Positions 20,347 through 30,945 of a DNA stretch of 64,000 nt are shown here, piece by piece. The stretch's first letter is position 1; the number at the start of each line of letters is the position of its first letter. The stretch is taken from NCBI RefSeq assembly GCF_036373705.1, contig NW_027102660.1:434001-498000 (forward strand), in the 5' to 3' direction. The translations under genes and the position numbers were made by a program. The notes beneath the pieces are model-generated. The model was given only the letters and a program-made list of their open reading frames with translations, made no database searches and was not told where the DNA came from. The DNA comes from Amia ocellicauda. Taxonomy: Eukaryota; Chordata; Actinopteri; Amiiformes; Amiidae.

Positions 20347-20682
20347 TTAACCCACTCTGGAAGCTAGAAGACTGGTTAGGAAAGGCACGGCTATGCTCAA
20401 CAGCGGTCCTATAAAACCCCCGGTTTGATTAATCTTCTTTCTTTTTCTTTTAATAGAATACTTCTTATTAGCGATGATCTTGATAACCGCTTTTTGTTTT
20501 TTGAGTTTAGAATGTTGAGAAGGGGTTAGGGGTATATTACCGCGTAAGATGTTAAAAGCTATTTCACACAGGGTCTCGATCAAATCCGAGGGGGCCCCTG
20601 CCAGCACAGCTTTCCTATGGCGCGGGCTCCTCTCAAATAACATTTGCAAAAGCGGCAGATTTCTTTTAATCCGAACAGACAT
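20347..20682 (-). CDS. Small basic protein (111 aa), copy 2
   Basis: It is rich in Lys/Arg throughout (RIKRNLPLLQ, SKLKKQKAVIKI, KKYSIKRKRKK). Middle motifs are ETLCEIAFNILRGNIPLT, and it ends in a Gly-rich hydrophobic segment (GGFIGPLLSIAVPFLTSLL). A basic body with a hydrophobic Gly-led tail is typical of small Polinton virion proteins near the ATPase, perhaps DNA-condensing or membrane-active. It lies two bases upstream of the coiled-coil gene and six downstream of the ATPase stop. It appears whole. Confidence 0.7.
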   Translation of the reverse strand: MSVRIKRNLPLLQMLFERSPRHRKAVLAGAPSDLIETLCEIAFNILRGNIPLTPSQHSKLKKQKAVIKIIANKKYSIKRKRKKINQTGGFIGPLLSIAVPFLTSLLASRVG

Positions 20683-20688
20683 TCTTAT

Positions 20689-21360
20689 TTATTTCCTTTT
20701 CTTTAGCACATAGACTGCCGGCCAATCGTGCGGGCACAAACCTGTTCTTAGGCGAAAGTCTTCTGGGGTTTGTGCATTTAATTCCGCAATCAAGTACCCG
20801 TAGGGTTTTTTGGTGGCATCCTCAAATGCCTCCAAAAAGAACTTGGTCTGGTTAGGGTACATTTGACGAGCCAAGACGGTGACCTGTAGTTTATCTCTGG
20901 GGTTTTTAAAAAGAATTATATAATTGGCATATAAATTAATAGTGCGGCTTTTTTTACCTTGAAAAAATAGATTTTGAACTAAATAAATAATACTTAAATT
21001 CCTATGATGAGTGTACTTTGTGAAAGCTTTTTCCACTTCACTGTTGTCACCGGCCTGCTCCATCAGGTCATCAAGGATCACTAGGTTAGTATTACCGGGC
21101 GGGAACAAGTCATCGCCACACAACGAGGCGGGGAGACCTTGCACAAATTTCAGATTATTTTTTTTCCAAGCCAAATCATCGTAGAGAGGTTGCCAGCAAG
21201 AGAAACACCACACTATGTTGTCAAGAGCTTGGGACACGGTTGCGTCCACATCTTCTATGATGTTCTTTATAAGATAGCTCTTCCCCGAATTGGAGGGACC
21301 GGCTATAATACAGGAGAAAGGGTGTTGAAGTCTGTTTTCAAAACCACCGCTAATATCCAT
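20689..21360 (-). CDS. A32-like genome-packaging ATPase (223 aa), copy 2
   Basis: This is a FtsK/HerA-superfamily ATPase that drives DNA into capsids. Walker A GPSNSGKS lies at residues 21-28, and Walker B is a hydrophobic run ending in DD (NLVILDDLM) near residue 98. A polar motif follows in HRNLSIIYLVQNLF, matching the sensor Q/N of A32-type ATPases. The C-terminus has YPNQTKFFLEAFEDATKKPYGYL. The start overlaps the polymerase end by 11 bases. It appears whole. Confidence 0.9.
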   Translation of the reverse strand: MDISGGFENRLQHPFSCIIAGPSNSGKSYLIKNIIEDVDATVSQALDNIVWCFSCWQPLYDDLAWKKNNLKFVQGLPASLCGDDLFPPGNTNLVILDDLMEQAGDNSEVEKAFTKYTHHRNLSIIYLVQNLFFQGKKSRTINLYANYIILFKNPRDKLQVTVLARQMYPNQTKFFLEAFEDATKKPYGYLIAELNAQTPEDFRLRTGLCPHDWPAVYVLKKRK

Positions 21361-24300
21361 AAGGCAGAGTGGTATAATCAGTCTTCAACACTCTTTTATT
21401 GTACACCACCCTGAACCGTTTGTTTAGTGATCTATTTTCCAACGTGTACCCCTTTTTATTGCGATAGATCTGATTTCCGGCTGTAATAATCTCACGAGGA
21501 GGCGCGTCTTTCTCGGTTACAAAACTTTCTACCAGGGTCGTCAGAGACTTGATGTTAATGAGCTTGTTGTTACAATGGTTCAGAGTGAAACCCTTAACTT
21601 TCATACAGGTCTTACCCGCAGCCGTTCTGTATGCGTAAGTCTTAGGACCCCCTGAAACAAACTCCACTATGTGGTCCTGAGGATCTAGTTCGCTCGTTAA
21701 CTCCCCAAGGTAGTCCCCGAGGGGAGGGACCCAATCCCCTGGCCTGGTGACAAAGATTACAGAGTCAGTATCATGATAGAGCGTGCGTTCCTGCAACTGA
21801 TCCATTAAGTTGTACAGTTCAAGCCGGGCGTAAGCCGAGGTAAAAACCGCTATGAAAACATTAACGTTCCCCTGTTTGGTGGGGAAATCTTTAGGGGCCC
21901 TCCACTGGACCTGTGCCACGTGGTCATTTAAGAATTGAAAGTGTGATACTGCATGTTGTTTGGAAAACATAAATTCTATAAACTGTTCAGGGGTTTTAAT
22001 CAAGGTTGTGTTTAGACGGTAATTTCTTTCCCCAAACTTACCCCACAGACTGTTTAAAATCAGTTTGGACATTTGTCTCTTGGCGGGGTTTACAGTTATG
22101 TTCCCCAGCTCTAGACGGATCCCTTCCTTTTCAAAATATTGCTAAACGTATCGCTCTTTGGCCGCGGAGTCAACACACCATGAGGGATAGCCCGATGCCT
22201 CCTGTTTCCCTTTCAGATGGGTCATAATGTAATCAGCAAAAAGAGTATCAGATTTTTCAGAAAAATGCCAAACCTCATACACCTTACCGACTCTGTAACC
22301 TTTCTCCACCGCCTTGTCAAGCTCAATGCTACACCAGACACCCGTCAGCGCTCTCTCTTCATCACTGTGCAGACAAGAGGTAGTTTGATTTTCAGTTTCC
22401 ACACACGTTCTACACAGAGGGAACATCAATTTTCCCGAACACCTGTAAGGCAACACGGGTAAGAACAGCTCGCGAGGAGGGTACATGGTGACTTTGATCA
22501 AACCAAAGTAATGTCCGATTTCGAGTAAGTCACGTTAAACAATGGTTGGACGCCCCACCGGGTACATTTTGGTCTTGTTGACATAAGGGTACAGACTGGT
22601 GAAATCATAGTAATCTACTCTCTCACCCTCCTTTACCTCATAATGTAAACAGAGGGCGTTGGTACGACCCCCAAATAACACATCCCGGGGCTCAAGACGT
22701 TCAGGAAAGTCCAAGGTTTCCATAAACCGTTGTACCCCCGCTTCCTGTTGCTTCAGGGTCGTGTTCCCAAATCACCAGCACGTTCAAACCATAGGTGTTT
22801 TTTAAAGTTTCAATTCGTTCCTGGAAATCATAGTACATATCACTGCAGAGTTTTTGTGTTACGGGGTTAAAGGTGTTTGGGTCGAAGCACTGAGGACAGC
22901 CATGGTAAATACAACCTGCAAACTCATAAGCGGTACGCCGCCCGGACACGTCGCTAAAACCGTCTAAGTAGTAAGGCCCCATTTTGACTTCCCCTTGATT
23001 TAAAGCATGTCTGATGAAGATGTTATCCCGGGCACTCAGGTATTCCAGCCACTGTATGGAGACAGTCGAAAAGTTCTTTTGTCTAGCACGATAGTTGTCA
23101 GAAGTGGTGACCGCTATAGTGTTTTTCTGCAAGAAATCGGACCGATACATTTTCATGCAGAGAGACGCTATGGTCACACTTTGCAAAGGGTCGAGACCCG
23201 ATGTGTTGATAACCTCGGCGCGGAAACGCACACAGGCTTCTTTAAGGATCACCACATCATTTTTACAATAAGCAGCCATCTCTTCTCGGTCATCAAAAAC
23301 ACCTCCCTTAACCGTATTGTACCATTTAAAGAATTCCTCCCTCTCATGAGACATCATAGTATCAACCCCATAATAAGTGGCGGGCAGGTAGGACCCTCGA
23401 TAATTTTGAGTGTCCATAGTATTAAAAAAATGGCAGAACCAACCTTTCTTCTGAGCTTCAAAACCCAGAGCCTTAGGCAAAGCGCTCAATTTCATGGGGA
23501 TGAAATTTAACGAGTCTATGTAACGTTAGTTGAAAGCTTCGTCGGTGAAACACATGATCTTGCTACCCTGAGCTATTATTTTTGGGGTCACCCCATTTTC
23601 CACCAGATACTTCATCAAAATGTAAGAATCATAACCCTTAGCATTGTGGGCAATAAATGTGTAATTGAGGTATTTTGGACCGCGATACCGCGTAAAGAAA
23701 TCCCTGACACAACTCTCACCGCTAGCTGACCACTCACGATCCAACATGTCAATACAGAGTATATAATTAGCAACGTGGACCCCGTTTTCTTGCCGGCATT
23801 CAAAAGCAAAAAAGACATACCGGTTGTGCGGCGGCTCCTTTTTAACCGGCTGAATAAAGCACTGGTGTTCGGACCCCGGGGTTAAATCAGCATTACAGAT
23901 CCTGCATCTCGGCTCCAGACATTTGTGTGGTTTAACCTCATGAAAACGGTACTGGAGGCAACACTGCGGGCAATATTTAGTTTGATCACAATAACTCCGT
24001 TTTTTAACCCCCTCAGCAGCGGCCCTCTGTACCTTATGCTCGGAAAAACAGAACGCTGAGAGACAAATCCTTAAGCAATCTTTACATCGGATGGTAGGGG
24101 CCAAACCCTTACGACATTGCGGATTGAAACAGACGTTACAGTAACCGTCACATCGGTGCTTAAGCTTATCATTGAAGGCCTTATAACACCAATGACAAAC
24201 ATACGAACAACCCAAAAAAGCCGTCAAACTCTTTATTCCAAAGTAATGACTATCACTTAGGAAGAGAAACAGTGTCTGTGTATGGGTTTCAGGATGTGTC

Positions 24301-24680
24301 TGAAATTTCACAAATACTTCCTTTACCTCACAACGGTACCACACAACAATTTTTAAAGACAACAACTCCTCAAACTTGGTGATGTCTGAAAAGGCAACCA
24401 TCTGTTGAGAGTTTAAGCCGGCCCTCTGATGAAGCATTAAAGCTTCTTGCAGAGCTTGGGGTTCAGGCATGTCGGGGGTGAGTAGTTTTATTAAACTGTA
24501 AGCAAAACAGAGCTTATTGTCCCCACTGGAACTCACCACTAATTGCCTGAGCTTGGTCCTAATTATGTCGTTCTTCAAGCATTTCGACAGTCTTCTAAGC
24601 GCCCCACCCTCAGGGTTACGAACCACATTCATTACCAGAGACAGACTTTCATCAGCTATGATGGCTGCGTTACTTTGCAA
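21350..24680 (-). pseudogene. Protein-primed family B DNA polymerase, copy 2
   Basis: This replicates the linear element genome using a protein primer. N-terminal Cys/His clusters (CSYVCHWCYKAF, CRKGL...CKDC, CPQCC) look like zinc knuckles. Exonuclease motifs follow: the Exo II type AHNAKGYDSY and Exo III type YCKNDVV. The polymerase motifs are DFTSLYPYVNK (A), KLILNSLWGKFGE (B) and YHDTDSVIFV (C). At about 3.3 kb it has the expected size for Polintons. It is broken, with several breaks. It sits upstream of the ATPase in the leftward block. Confidence 0.9.
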
Positions 24681-25474
24681 TATCGCTTCGATTTTAGCCA
24701 GACGTCTAAATTATCTCCACTCAGCATTACAGATAGGTTGCTAAACAAATCATCCCCTCTGAGTTCTAACTGTACAACATCTCGAGGTCTGACCCTTTCA
24801 GCAACCTGTTCAAGCATTTTCTGCAAGGCCTCGTGTATGTTGACAAATATTTCTGCATAATTGTCACAATTTAAAAGTTCTGCAAAATTAAAACGCTGAA
24901 TCATTTCAAAATTGTTATAGGCCGGTCTATCTATAATCACGGGATCACTGGTACTCTTGGACACATCATCATTTTGAACAAAGCCTTCACCCCCTACATT
25001 CTCACAGAGCATGTCCTCCACAGCCTTATCAGTCTCAGAACCCTCCACATTCAGAACACCCCCACTGCTGACATCTACAAAACCCCCTTTTTGAGGAGGC
25101 TCATTTAAAGCCTGTAAAAGTCCTTCAAAGATATCCAACCGGTTAATGTCAAGACCCTCCTCTATAGTGATGGCTGCTTCTGCCGCCATCCTGTGTTCTA
25201 ATTGTCTCAAATCATTTATAATAGGGGCAGAATTTGGTCGGGGTAGCTCCTCCAAAGCCTCCACCATTTCAAACAAATCGGGGTGAACTAGGGGGTGAAC
25301 CTCTATAAGCGCTACCGGTGGGAGGTGGTTATTTAGATCATTGAACATCTGTAACAGGTCGGGGTTCACCGGTAAGTCTGTTAATTCACATTCTATCGGT
25401 GGTAATTGGGGGTTATTTAAATAATTTATCATTTGTAATAGTTCCAGGTTCATTGGGACATCAGAGGAGTTCAC
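24656..25474 (-). CDS. Acidic triple-repeat protein upstream of polymerase (272 aa), copy 2
   Basis: Three degenerate repeats open the protein, each of the form N/H-P-D-L-L-Q-M-I/V-N-D-L-N followed by a Pro-rich LPP or ELPRP segment. An acidic middle (NVEGSETDKAVEDML) and a helical end (IHEALQKMLEQVAERVRP) follow. There is no ATG at the 5' edge of the open frame, which is open further upstream, so the true start is uncertain and may be a spliced leader. It overlaps the polymerase frame by about 25 bases in all four copies. It could be a separate gene or an N-terminal part of the polymerase. Function is not recognised. Confidence 0.55.
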   Translation of the reverse strand: MNSSDVPMNLELLQMINYLNNPQLPPIECELTDLPVNPDLLQMFNDLNNHLPPVALIEVHPLVHPDLFEMVEALEELPRPNSAPIINDLRQLEHRMAAEAAITIEEGLDINRLDIFEGLLQALNEPPQKGGFVDVSSGGVLNVEGSETDKAVEDMLCENVGGEGFVQNDDVSKSTSDPVIIDRPAYNNFEMIQRFNFAELLNCDNYAEIFVNIHEALQKMLEQVAERVRPRDVVQLELRGDDLFSNLSVMLSGDNLDVWLKSKRYCKVTQPS

Positions 25475-25636
25475 AACAGGGCCGGGGATGTTCTCTCGGG
25501 AAGGTCTTTTTGGGGCCCTAGCTTGTTCATAATCCTTTAGTTTGTGAGTTCTTTTACCAAGTCAGGACATTTTTTAATTTATTTTTTATTTTTCCAACAA
25601 CCCACAATAGTAAGGCGTTTTGTGTCTATTAAAACA

Positions 25637-26218
25637 TTAAATACGGTACAATTCGTTAGTAAGGGTATTAATAAGGATGTTTTGGCTCTCTATCACCAGG
25701 TTTTGCCCCACTAACACATGTCTTTGATTTTGTAACAAAGTATGTAGCAACTCATGCCGACCTTCAGGATGTAGCTCCGGGGGCTGGTGGCCTGGCTCAG
25801 CTTCAAAGGATGGTCGCTCCGGTAAATCTCGGTCGAAGGAGGCAGGGAGCGAGCGTACACTCATGGACGGAGACCAAGAAGGCCTTTGCGGTGACACCCT
25901 GGCCAAGCGCGGGGTACTGTTCCGCGTTTCTGTAGCCAAGAAACGGGTCTGGGGGGACGATGTTGAAACCAGGCCGTCGTTGGGTGGTGTGTCAGCCCTG
26001 ACTGACGGCGACCCCTGAGGTTGTTGGATGCCTGTATTTGTTCCGCCCGACAATGCGGCGGGCTGAATCTGGGGTGTTGAATTACCCCCAGAAGGCTGTG
26101 GCCTGAGTAGATGTTGGGGGGTCTCCAAGACCACCGTGGGGGATCCTCTCGGTGATCTCACCGGGAAAGATGTTTGATCCCACTTAGACGGGGTAATTGT
26201 CCTCAATAGCTCATTCAC
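25637..26218 (-). CDS. Pro/Ser/Gln-rich protein (193 aa), copy 2
   Basis: The first 140 residues are low in hydrophobics and rich in Pro, Ser, Gln and Thr (SPRGSP, QPQGSPSVRADTPP, SPQRPSWSPS), so probably disordered. The last 45 residues look structured (HELLHTLLQNQ, LVGQNLVIESQN, LINTLTNELYRI), like a helical oligomerisation end. The open frame begins with a GTG and stays open upstream, so the true start is probably in a spliced upstream exon. It is kept in all four copies. Function is unknown; its place upstream of the polymerase is where a terminal-protein gene lies in adenoviruses, but I see no similarity. Confidence 0.55.
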   Translation of the reverse strand: MNELLRTITPSKWDQTSFPVRSPRGSPTVVLETPQHLLRPQPSGGNSTPQIQPAALSGGTNTGIQQPQGSPSVRADTPPNDGLVSTSSPQTRFLATETRNSTPRLARVSPQRPSWSPSMSVRSLPASFDRDLPERPSFEAEPGHQPPELHPEGRHELLHTLLQNQRHVLVGQNLVIESQNILINTLTNELYRI

Positions 26219-26383
26219 AGAATGACTATCCCAAGAGTCTTGGGAAGAATAAAAATATACATTACATTTACATCTTTAAACGGCGACAGAAATCAAACTT
26301 AAAACAACATGTCCAGGACATTCAAAACCTTTAGCTTTTTTAGACCTTTGAAAATAGCCTTAGACATTCACTACAACGCCTTA

Positions 26384-27475
26384 TTATTTACAGACAATAT
26401 ATTTATTAGGACTTGATAATAAATTTAAAACAGAGAAGCCGCTGTAAATAAACTGTTTCTTAAATGTTTCTTTAAAAACTGTAATATTGTTAATAAAACA
26501 CACACACACACAACAACATTTCATTTTTAAACGAACCTTCCAAGTGTAAACGCTTCCTGATCCCGGGACTTCCTGTTTCACAAACGTTTTCACGATCTGT
26601 TTAAATATTAAATACAATGAACACCTTCAAGCCTTTTCCTACAACCACTTTAAAACAGAAGTATAATAGCGGGAGATAAGCCAAACAACTTACTAAACCC
26701 TTTCGGACGGCTTTACTTCCTAACCAGACGGTACGGCAATCGGTCATTTCTAAACACGTTCCCCAGAAACAAGCCTAGACCTGTCCGGACTTCTAAAGAT
26801 CTTTCCCAGAACCCCCCGCCCTACAGGAAACGGTCACCCATCGCTTAAATATTAGCCCTCAACGGGCAAACAAAGCCCTTTTAAAAACATTAAAGTTTGA
26901 AAGATCTTACTTACCTCCACAGAATAATCGTTTCTTATGTTTTTCGGCTGGTTTAGCTTTTTGCACCGCTGTGAAGGTAAGAGACATGTTTAACCTTTAA
27001 CCACACCGCTTTATAAAAAGCTTTAACCTCTTACAGGCTGCAGATATATACTCACAGCTATCAGATACCGGGGCTGACGGCCTTTCAGATTCTTGAAAGG
27101 TTACGGTTCTCGAAGGTAAAACGAAACAAGCCCTCGATGTGGAAGGCCTTTCGTTGTCTCGAACCACGTTTCTTAATACTGTTAGACAGGATAATTTTTT
27201 TAAATTAACAAAACTGGACTCAAACATCTTACAGAAACGTTATACAAACAAACAGGGGTTTAGTTCTTACCCGGTCGGCAGACAGCCTGTCTAGGGACAA
27301 CCACTTCTCTTGGTCGATCCTCGGAGACATTAATCACAGGCCTTTCGATAGTTTCTGTGTAATTAAAAAACCACACACACCCATGCATAAGAACCCATGA
27401 GCGCAAACACAAAAATCTTACCGTCGTTGTTCCAGATGATCTCCTCAGCGTTGGGAATGAACTCCTGTTGACTGG
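26384..27475 (-). other. Six-exon leftward gene of unknown function, copy 2
   Basis: A chain of minus-strand exons with consensus splice sites lies at 27422-27475, 27271-27354, 27056-27178, 26915-26968, 26537-26596 and 26384-26478. The five internal exons are 54, 84, 123, 54 and 60 nt, all multiples of three. All exons are open in the same phase (phase 1 at each junction). Donors are GTAAGA, GTAAGA, GTGAGT, GTAAGT and GTTCGT, and acceptors are pyrimidine-led AG. Residue triplet E-R-P recurs in the second and third exons. The last exon ends with TAA close to an AATAAA signal on the minus strand (TTTATT at 26402). The first exon was not found. No known domain is seen. Adenovirus-like elements do use splicing. 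Confidence 0.6.
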
Positions 27476-28189
27476 CTGAAAAATAATTTTACAGAACTTA
27501 AAACAGATGTTATAGCCTTATTTACAATACATGCACACAACACGCTCTGAGTCAATGAAAATAATCTGAAGACTTGCCTAAAAACTCGTTTAAATCGAAT
27601 CGCTGATGTTGTTTGACATTGTTGATCTTTAGTCTTAAATCGAAAGGTCAGTGTGAGTCTGTCGAGCTGAAGACCAGACCTTCATACTTATACTGATGGC
27701 CACATGCCGGATCTGCTTGTAAGGCATTGTTCTGGTCTGGCCTTTGTGCCACCCTGTTACCAATTAACATATCAAAACCAACCAATAAAATGACACTGCA
27801 TCAAATTTCAAATAGAAACCAAGATGGAGACGATCTCTCTCCTCTCTACTCTAAACTTTTATTAGAACCTTTTGGTCTCTCAAAAAAACATTTTTAAGCA
27901 TCAAGACCTATAGTCAACAACCACTAAGAATATTTCAGGCCTTTATAAGCGCTAAAAAACAACCTGAGCCTAGAAAATAACTATAAAGATCAAAAATAAC
28001 TAGCGCTTTTACAGTGATTTTTTTATTTATTTTTTATAGCGATGCTTTGTTTGGTATTAAACAAGTCACAAACTACTCAGAACAGCGTTTATCCCCGCAA
28101 AAGAGATATTTGGGTTTATTTTACAAAGCTTATAAATTATATAGGTTAAAAGTATTCTGAATGTTTTGATATCACACGCCATACCTACT
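27476..28189. other. Right-end non-coding segment, copy 2
   Basis: There are 700 bp without a convincing gene. It contains a possible leftward TATA box (CTTATA at 27687-27692), a short inverted repeat CCAGACC/GGTCTGG about 55 bp apart (27674 and 27734), an AT-rich T-run near 28020 and the right terminus CCTACT at 28184-28189. It probably holds the first exon and promoter of the multi-exon gene. Confidence 0.45.
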
Positions 28190-28474
28190 GTTGTCTTCTA
28201 CACCTTACGGTAGCAACAAATCTAACTACTGCTTTACTTTAACAATAATAATGACGGCGACCACGATGACAACAAGAACAACAACAACAACAACATCATC
28301 ATCATCATCATCATCAGATTTTAATTAAAAGTGGCTACACCAGCGTTTACAATTTCAACCTGTCGACGGACGGACGCTCTGAGTGCATCGATTGCGGGCA
28401 CTCCAATGAAGAAAAGACACCCACCGCCTCCGGGGAACCACGAGGGCAAGCATGACGAAAAGGGCACAGTAGGC

Positions 28475-28547
28475 TGTTTCCGCCCGGTTTCGAACCGGGG
28501 ACCTTTCGCGCGTTGGGCGAACGTGATAACCGCTACACTACGGAAAC
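28475..28547 (-). tRNA. tRNA-Val (AAC)-like gene, U33 variant
   Basis: This is a 73-nt cloverleaf with intact acceptor and T arms. The anticodon loop reads CCAACGC, so the nearly invariant T before the anticodon (position 33) is C. That change suggests a drifting copy. A T4 terminator (AAAA on + at 28458-28461) lies 13 nt downstream. Confidence 0.75.
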
Positions 28548-29146
28548 TGACACCGCTGCCTCTTGCTTCAAATGGTTACCGTTAAAGCCTGCTGGTAAAA
28601 CGGGCTCAGGTGTTTCAGGTCGGCTAGGCTGTGAGATGTCGTCTGAAGTGCGGCGAAAGGATGCCATTTTCACTGACCTGTTTGGCATTGCTAAAGGGCA
28701 CATCAGGACACTTTGGAAACTCTTTCAAAGGAAGAACGCCCTGAGCTATGACAAGACTTACACTTACCCCAACAAGGTGATGCTCAATGGCTTGTTCAAA
28801 CAGCTGCTGCTTGTCTTGTGCCACCATCAGACAATCACAGAGCTATTGTGCCTTCTGCACCTTACGGTAGCAACAAATCTAACTACTGCTTTACTTTAAC
28901 AATAATAATGACGGCGACCACGATGACAACAAGAACAACAACAAGAACAACAACAACAACATCATCATCATCATCATCATCAGATTTTAATTAAAAGTGG
29001 CTACACCAGCGTTTACAATTTCAACCTGTCGACGGACGGACGCTCTGAGAGCACCGATTTCGGGCACTCCAATGAAGAAAAGCTACCCACCGCCTCCGGG
29101 GAACCACAAGGGCAAACAGGATGAAATGGACCGGCCCACAGCAGGC

Positions 29147-29219
29147 TGTTTCCGCCCGGTTTCGAACCGGGGACCTTTCGCGTGTTAGGCGAACGTGATA
29201 ACCGCTACACTACGGAAAC
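29147..29219 (-). tRNA. tRNA-Val (anticodon AAC)
   Basis: The cloverleaf is complete with loop CTAACAC, the textbook vertebrate tRNA-Val(AAC) loop. Acceptor GTTTCCG/CGGAAAC and the T arm are intact. Only a three-T run (AAA on + near 29125) is found just downstream. Confidence 0.88.
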
Positions 29220-29420
29220 TGACACCGCCACGTCTTGCTTCAAACGGTTACCGTTGAAGCCTGCTGGTAAAACGGGCTCACGCATTTCAGGTCGGCTAGA
29301 CTGTGAGATGGCGTCTGAAGTGCCGCGAAAGGATGCCATTTTCACAGACCTGTTTGGCATTGCTAAAGGGCACATCAGGACACTTTGGAAACTCTTTCAA
29401 AGGCAGGTCGCCCTGCGCTT

Positions 29421-30006
29421 TAAAAGGGATCCCAGCTATGTTGGAGTGGAGCTTTTTGCTTTAAGAGAGAAGGAGGGTACGTTGGAACCTTTTGAGACGG
29501 TAATTGAATACTCTTATGAGGACTGGTTGAAGGTGATGGCCTGGAGAGATCTGGGGCTTGTGGATAAGACTCTAGAAGGCTTGCAAGAGGGTCCAAGAGA
29601 ATGCGAAATGGAGTCTCCGACTCAGGGTTTTGAAAGGTGTGAATGGGAAAGCTTGCAGAACTACGGTAGAGTGGTGAAGAGTCTATCTCAAACTACAGAT
29701 CGTAAGGTTTTGTTTAGCAGTACCCTGATTACAAACCCTATTGAAGGGGGTGTGGAGGATCCAGAAAAACAGGTTACTGAAATTATGTTTGACGCCGTGG
29801 ACTGGCCGTTCTTGAAAGAGGTCATAAACTGTATAAATGATGGTTTTGACATCTTGACCAAATGTTCGCAACTGGATTTGGTTAGAAGGAGAATATGCTG
29901 GATTATGGATTATATATCCCCCTTGAATGACGACGACGATGATAAAACCGACGACGTGTGGGGTTTTGGAGGGGGGTCTGACGGCTCAGGGGCTACTCTC
30001 TTCTAA
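29421..30006 (+). pseudogene. Early protein 1, partial, copy 3
   Basis: This matches the early protein 1 of copy 2 nearly residue for residue over its central and C-terminal parts, including the Asp-run and Gly-rich tail. The promoter and basic N-terminus are not present here, so it is a remnant. Confidence 0.75.
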
Positions 30007-30084
30007 GAGGGCGGTGTGTCGTGACGTAGTGAAGAGATAGGATAAAAGGCGCAACAATTCATTCATGGTTTAAAATTAAAGAGA

Positions 30085-30933
30085 ATGTCTTACCCGAAAG
30101 CTGCGGACGTCGACAGGCTCTACAGGCCTCTTCAAACCCGGGATCACCCCTGGTTCTATTCCCCAGATTTTGTATACACTCTGGAACCCTCTGACTGCGG
30201 TTACCCTCCAAGACCTCAGACCCCGGTCCCTCAGGACGAAACAACATGCGGTGCGATGGATGTCCAAATGAGTCTCGGGGATCCCCAGCCTCTGGAGCTC
30301 ATGGAGGGCCTCGATTTTGCCGAACTGTCTACCGTCTGTGCGTCTCAGGAGGGGGTCAGTCCAATGGATGTAGAAACACCCCACAAACCACCAGGCGACC
30401 CAATGAGCATCGGACTGTCCCAGGGGCGTGATGAAGACGCAGGATTTGTGCCCGGGGTATGTGACCAAGTAAGCAGAGTGGTTAAAAGCACCCTGGTGTA
30501 TATTCTGAGTGCTCTCATCGACCGAGCTCTGAAAGAAGTCTGTCGGGGGTGTGAAGTGAATCACCCCAGTCAGTTGAGACACAGTTGTTTGTTTGAACCA
30601 GACCGTTACTATTTCCTGTTCTATTTCAACGTGTTTTACAGAAGACTGAACAAACCGTGGCTGAAACCGGCACTAATCAAGGCGCTGTCTTACTCCCACA
30701 TACATGTCACTGCGGGACAAGTCCAGAAAATCATAGATGAGATTTTGCTGGAGCTGAAAAAGGAGCTGTTTATAATAGAGAAACTTGGGCAGCTGGTCAA
30801 TGACCTGGATGAGCCGAGTAGAAAAACCGCTGGCAAGCTAAAAGCTTATTTCTTCAGTAAAGAAGTTAAAGCTGGGGGCAGCGACGAGGAATTCGACATC
30901 TACGCCACTGATTCAGACTCTGACCTGAACTAA
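30085..30933 (+). CDS. Early protein 2 (282 aa), copy 3
   Basis: It differs from the copy 2 protein by only two residues and keeps the Cys/His HPSQ motif and the acidic end. The CRE-like TGACGTAG and the GGATAAAAGG box are retained upstream (30022-30050). Confidence 0.68.
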   Translation: MSYPKAADVDRLYRPLQTRDHPWFYSPDFVYTLEPSDCGYPPRPQTPVPQDETTCGAMDVQMSLGDPQPLELMEGLDFAELSTVCASQEGVSPMDVETPHKPPGDPMSIGLSQGRDEDAGFVPGVCDQVSRVVKSTLVYILSALIDRALKEVCRGCEVNHPSQLRHSCLFEPDRYYFLFYFNVFYRRLNKPWLKPALIKALSYSHIHVTAGQVQKIIDEILLELKKELFIIEKLGQLVNDLDEPSRKTAGKLKAYFFSKEVKAGGSDEEFDIYATDSDSDLN

Positions 30934-30945
30934 GGGACTTTGAAC

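Larger units (their letters stand above)
12672..28189 (+). mobile_element. Polinton copy 2 (full length, about 15.5 kb)
   Basis: This is the most complete copy in the window. It runs from AGTAGATAGTAGGG at the left, directly after the spacer repeat, to CCTACT at the right, directly before the next spacer. It carries the whole gene set: early genes, integrase, penton, pX-like, MCP, protease, then the leftward block. It is broken in several genes (roughly eight to ten breaks), while the early genes, protease, ATPase and small virion genes look whole. Apart from a short AGTAGG/CCTACT match I see no long terminal inverted repeat and no clear target-site duplication. It is young, because it differs from its neighbours by only a few residues per protein. 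Confidence 0.9.
28190..29420. repeat. tRNA-Val spacer repeat 2 (two short monomers)
   Basis: There are two short-class monomers with a period of about 655 bp (starts near 28190 and 28850), each with the AAC/CAT microsatellite and one tRNA-Val(AAC). No long-class monomer is present. At its right edge it meets copy 3 inside the early region and not at the AGTAGATAG terminus seen in copies 2, 4 and 5. Confidence 0.78.

Noticed and set aside
23007-23510. 167-aa open frame on + inside the polymerase (also 39121-39624, 57659-58162)
   Set aside because: It is antisense to polymerase exonuclease sequence, whose motifs are clear. It is a shadow frame.
26977-27036. Short intron on + between a GTAAGA donor and CTTACAG acceptor
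   Set aside because: The + strand has no open frame joining across it, while the minus strand shows a consistent exon chain over the same bases.
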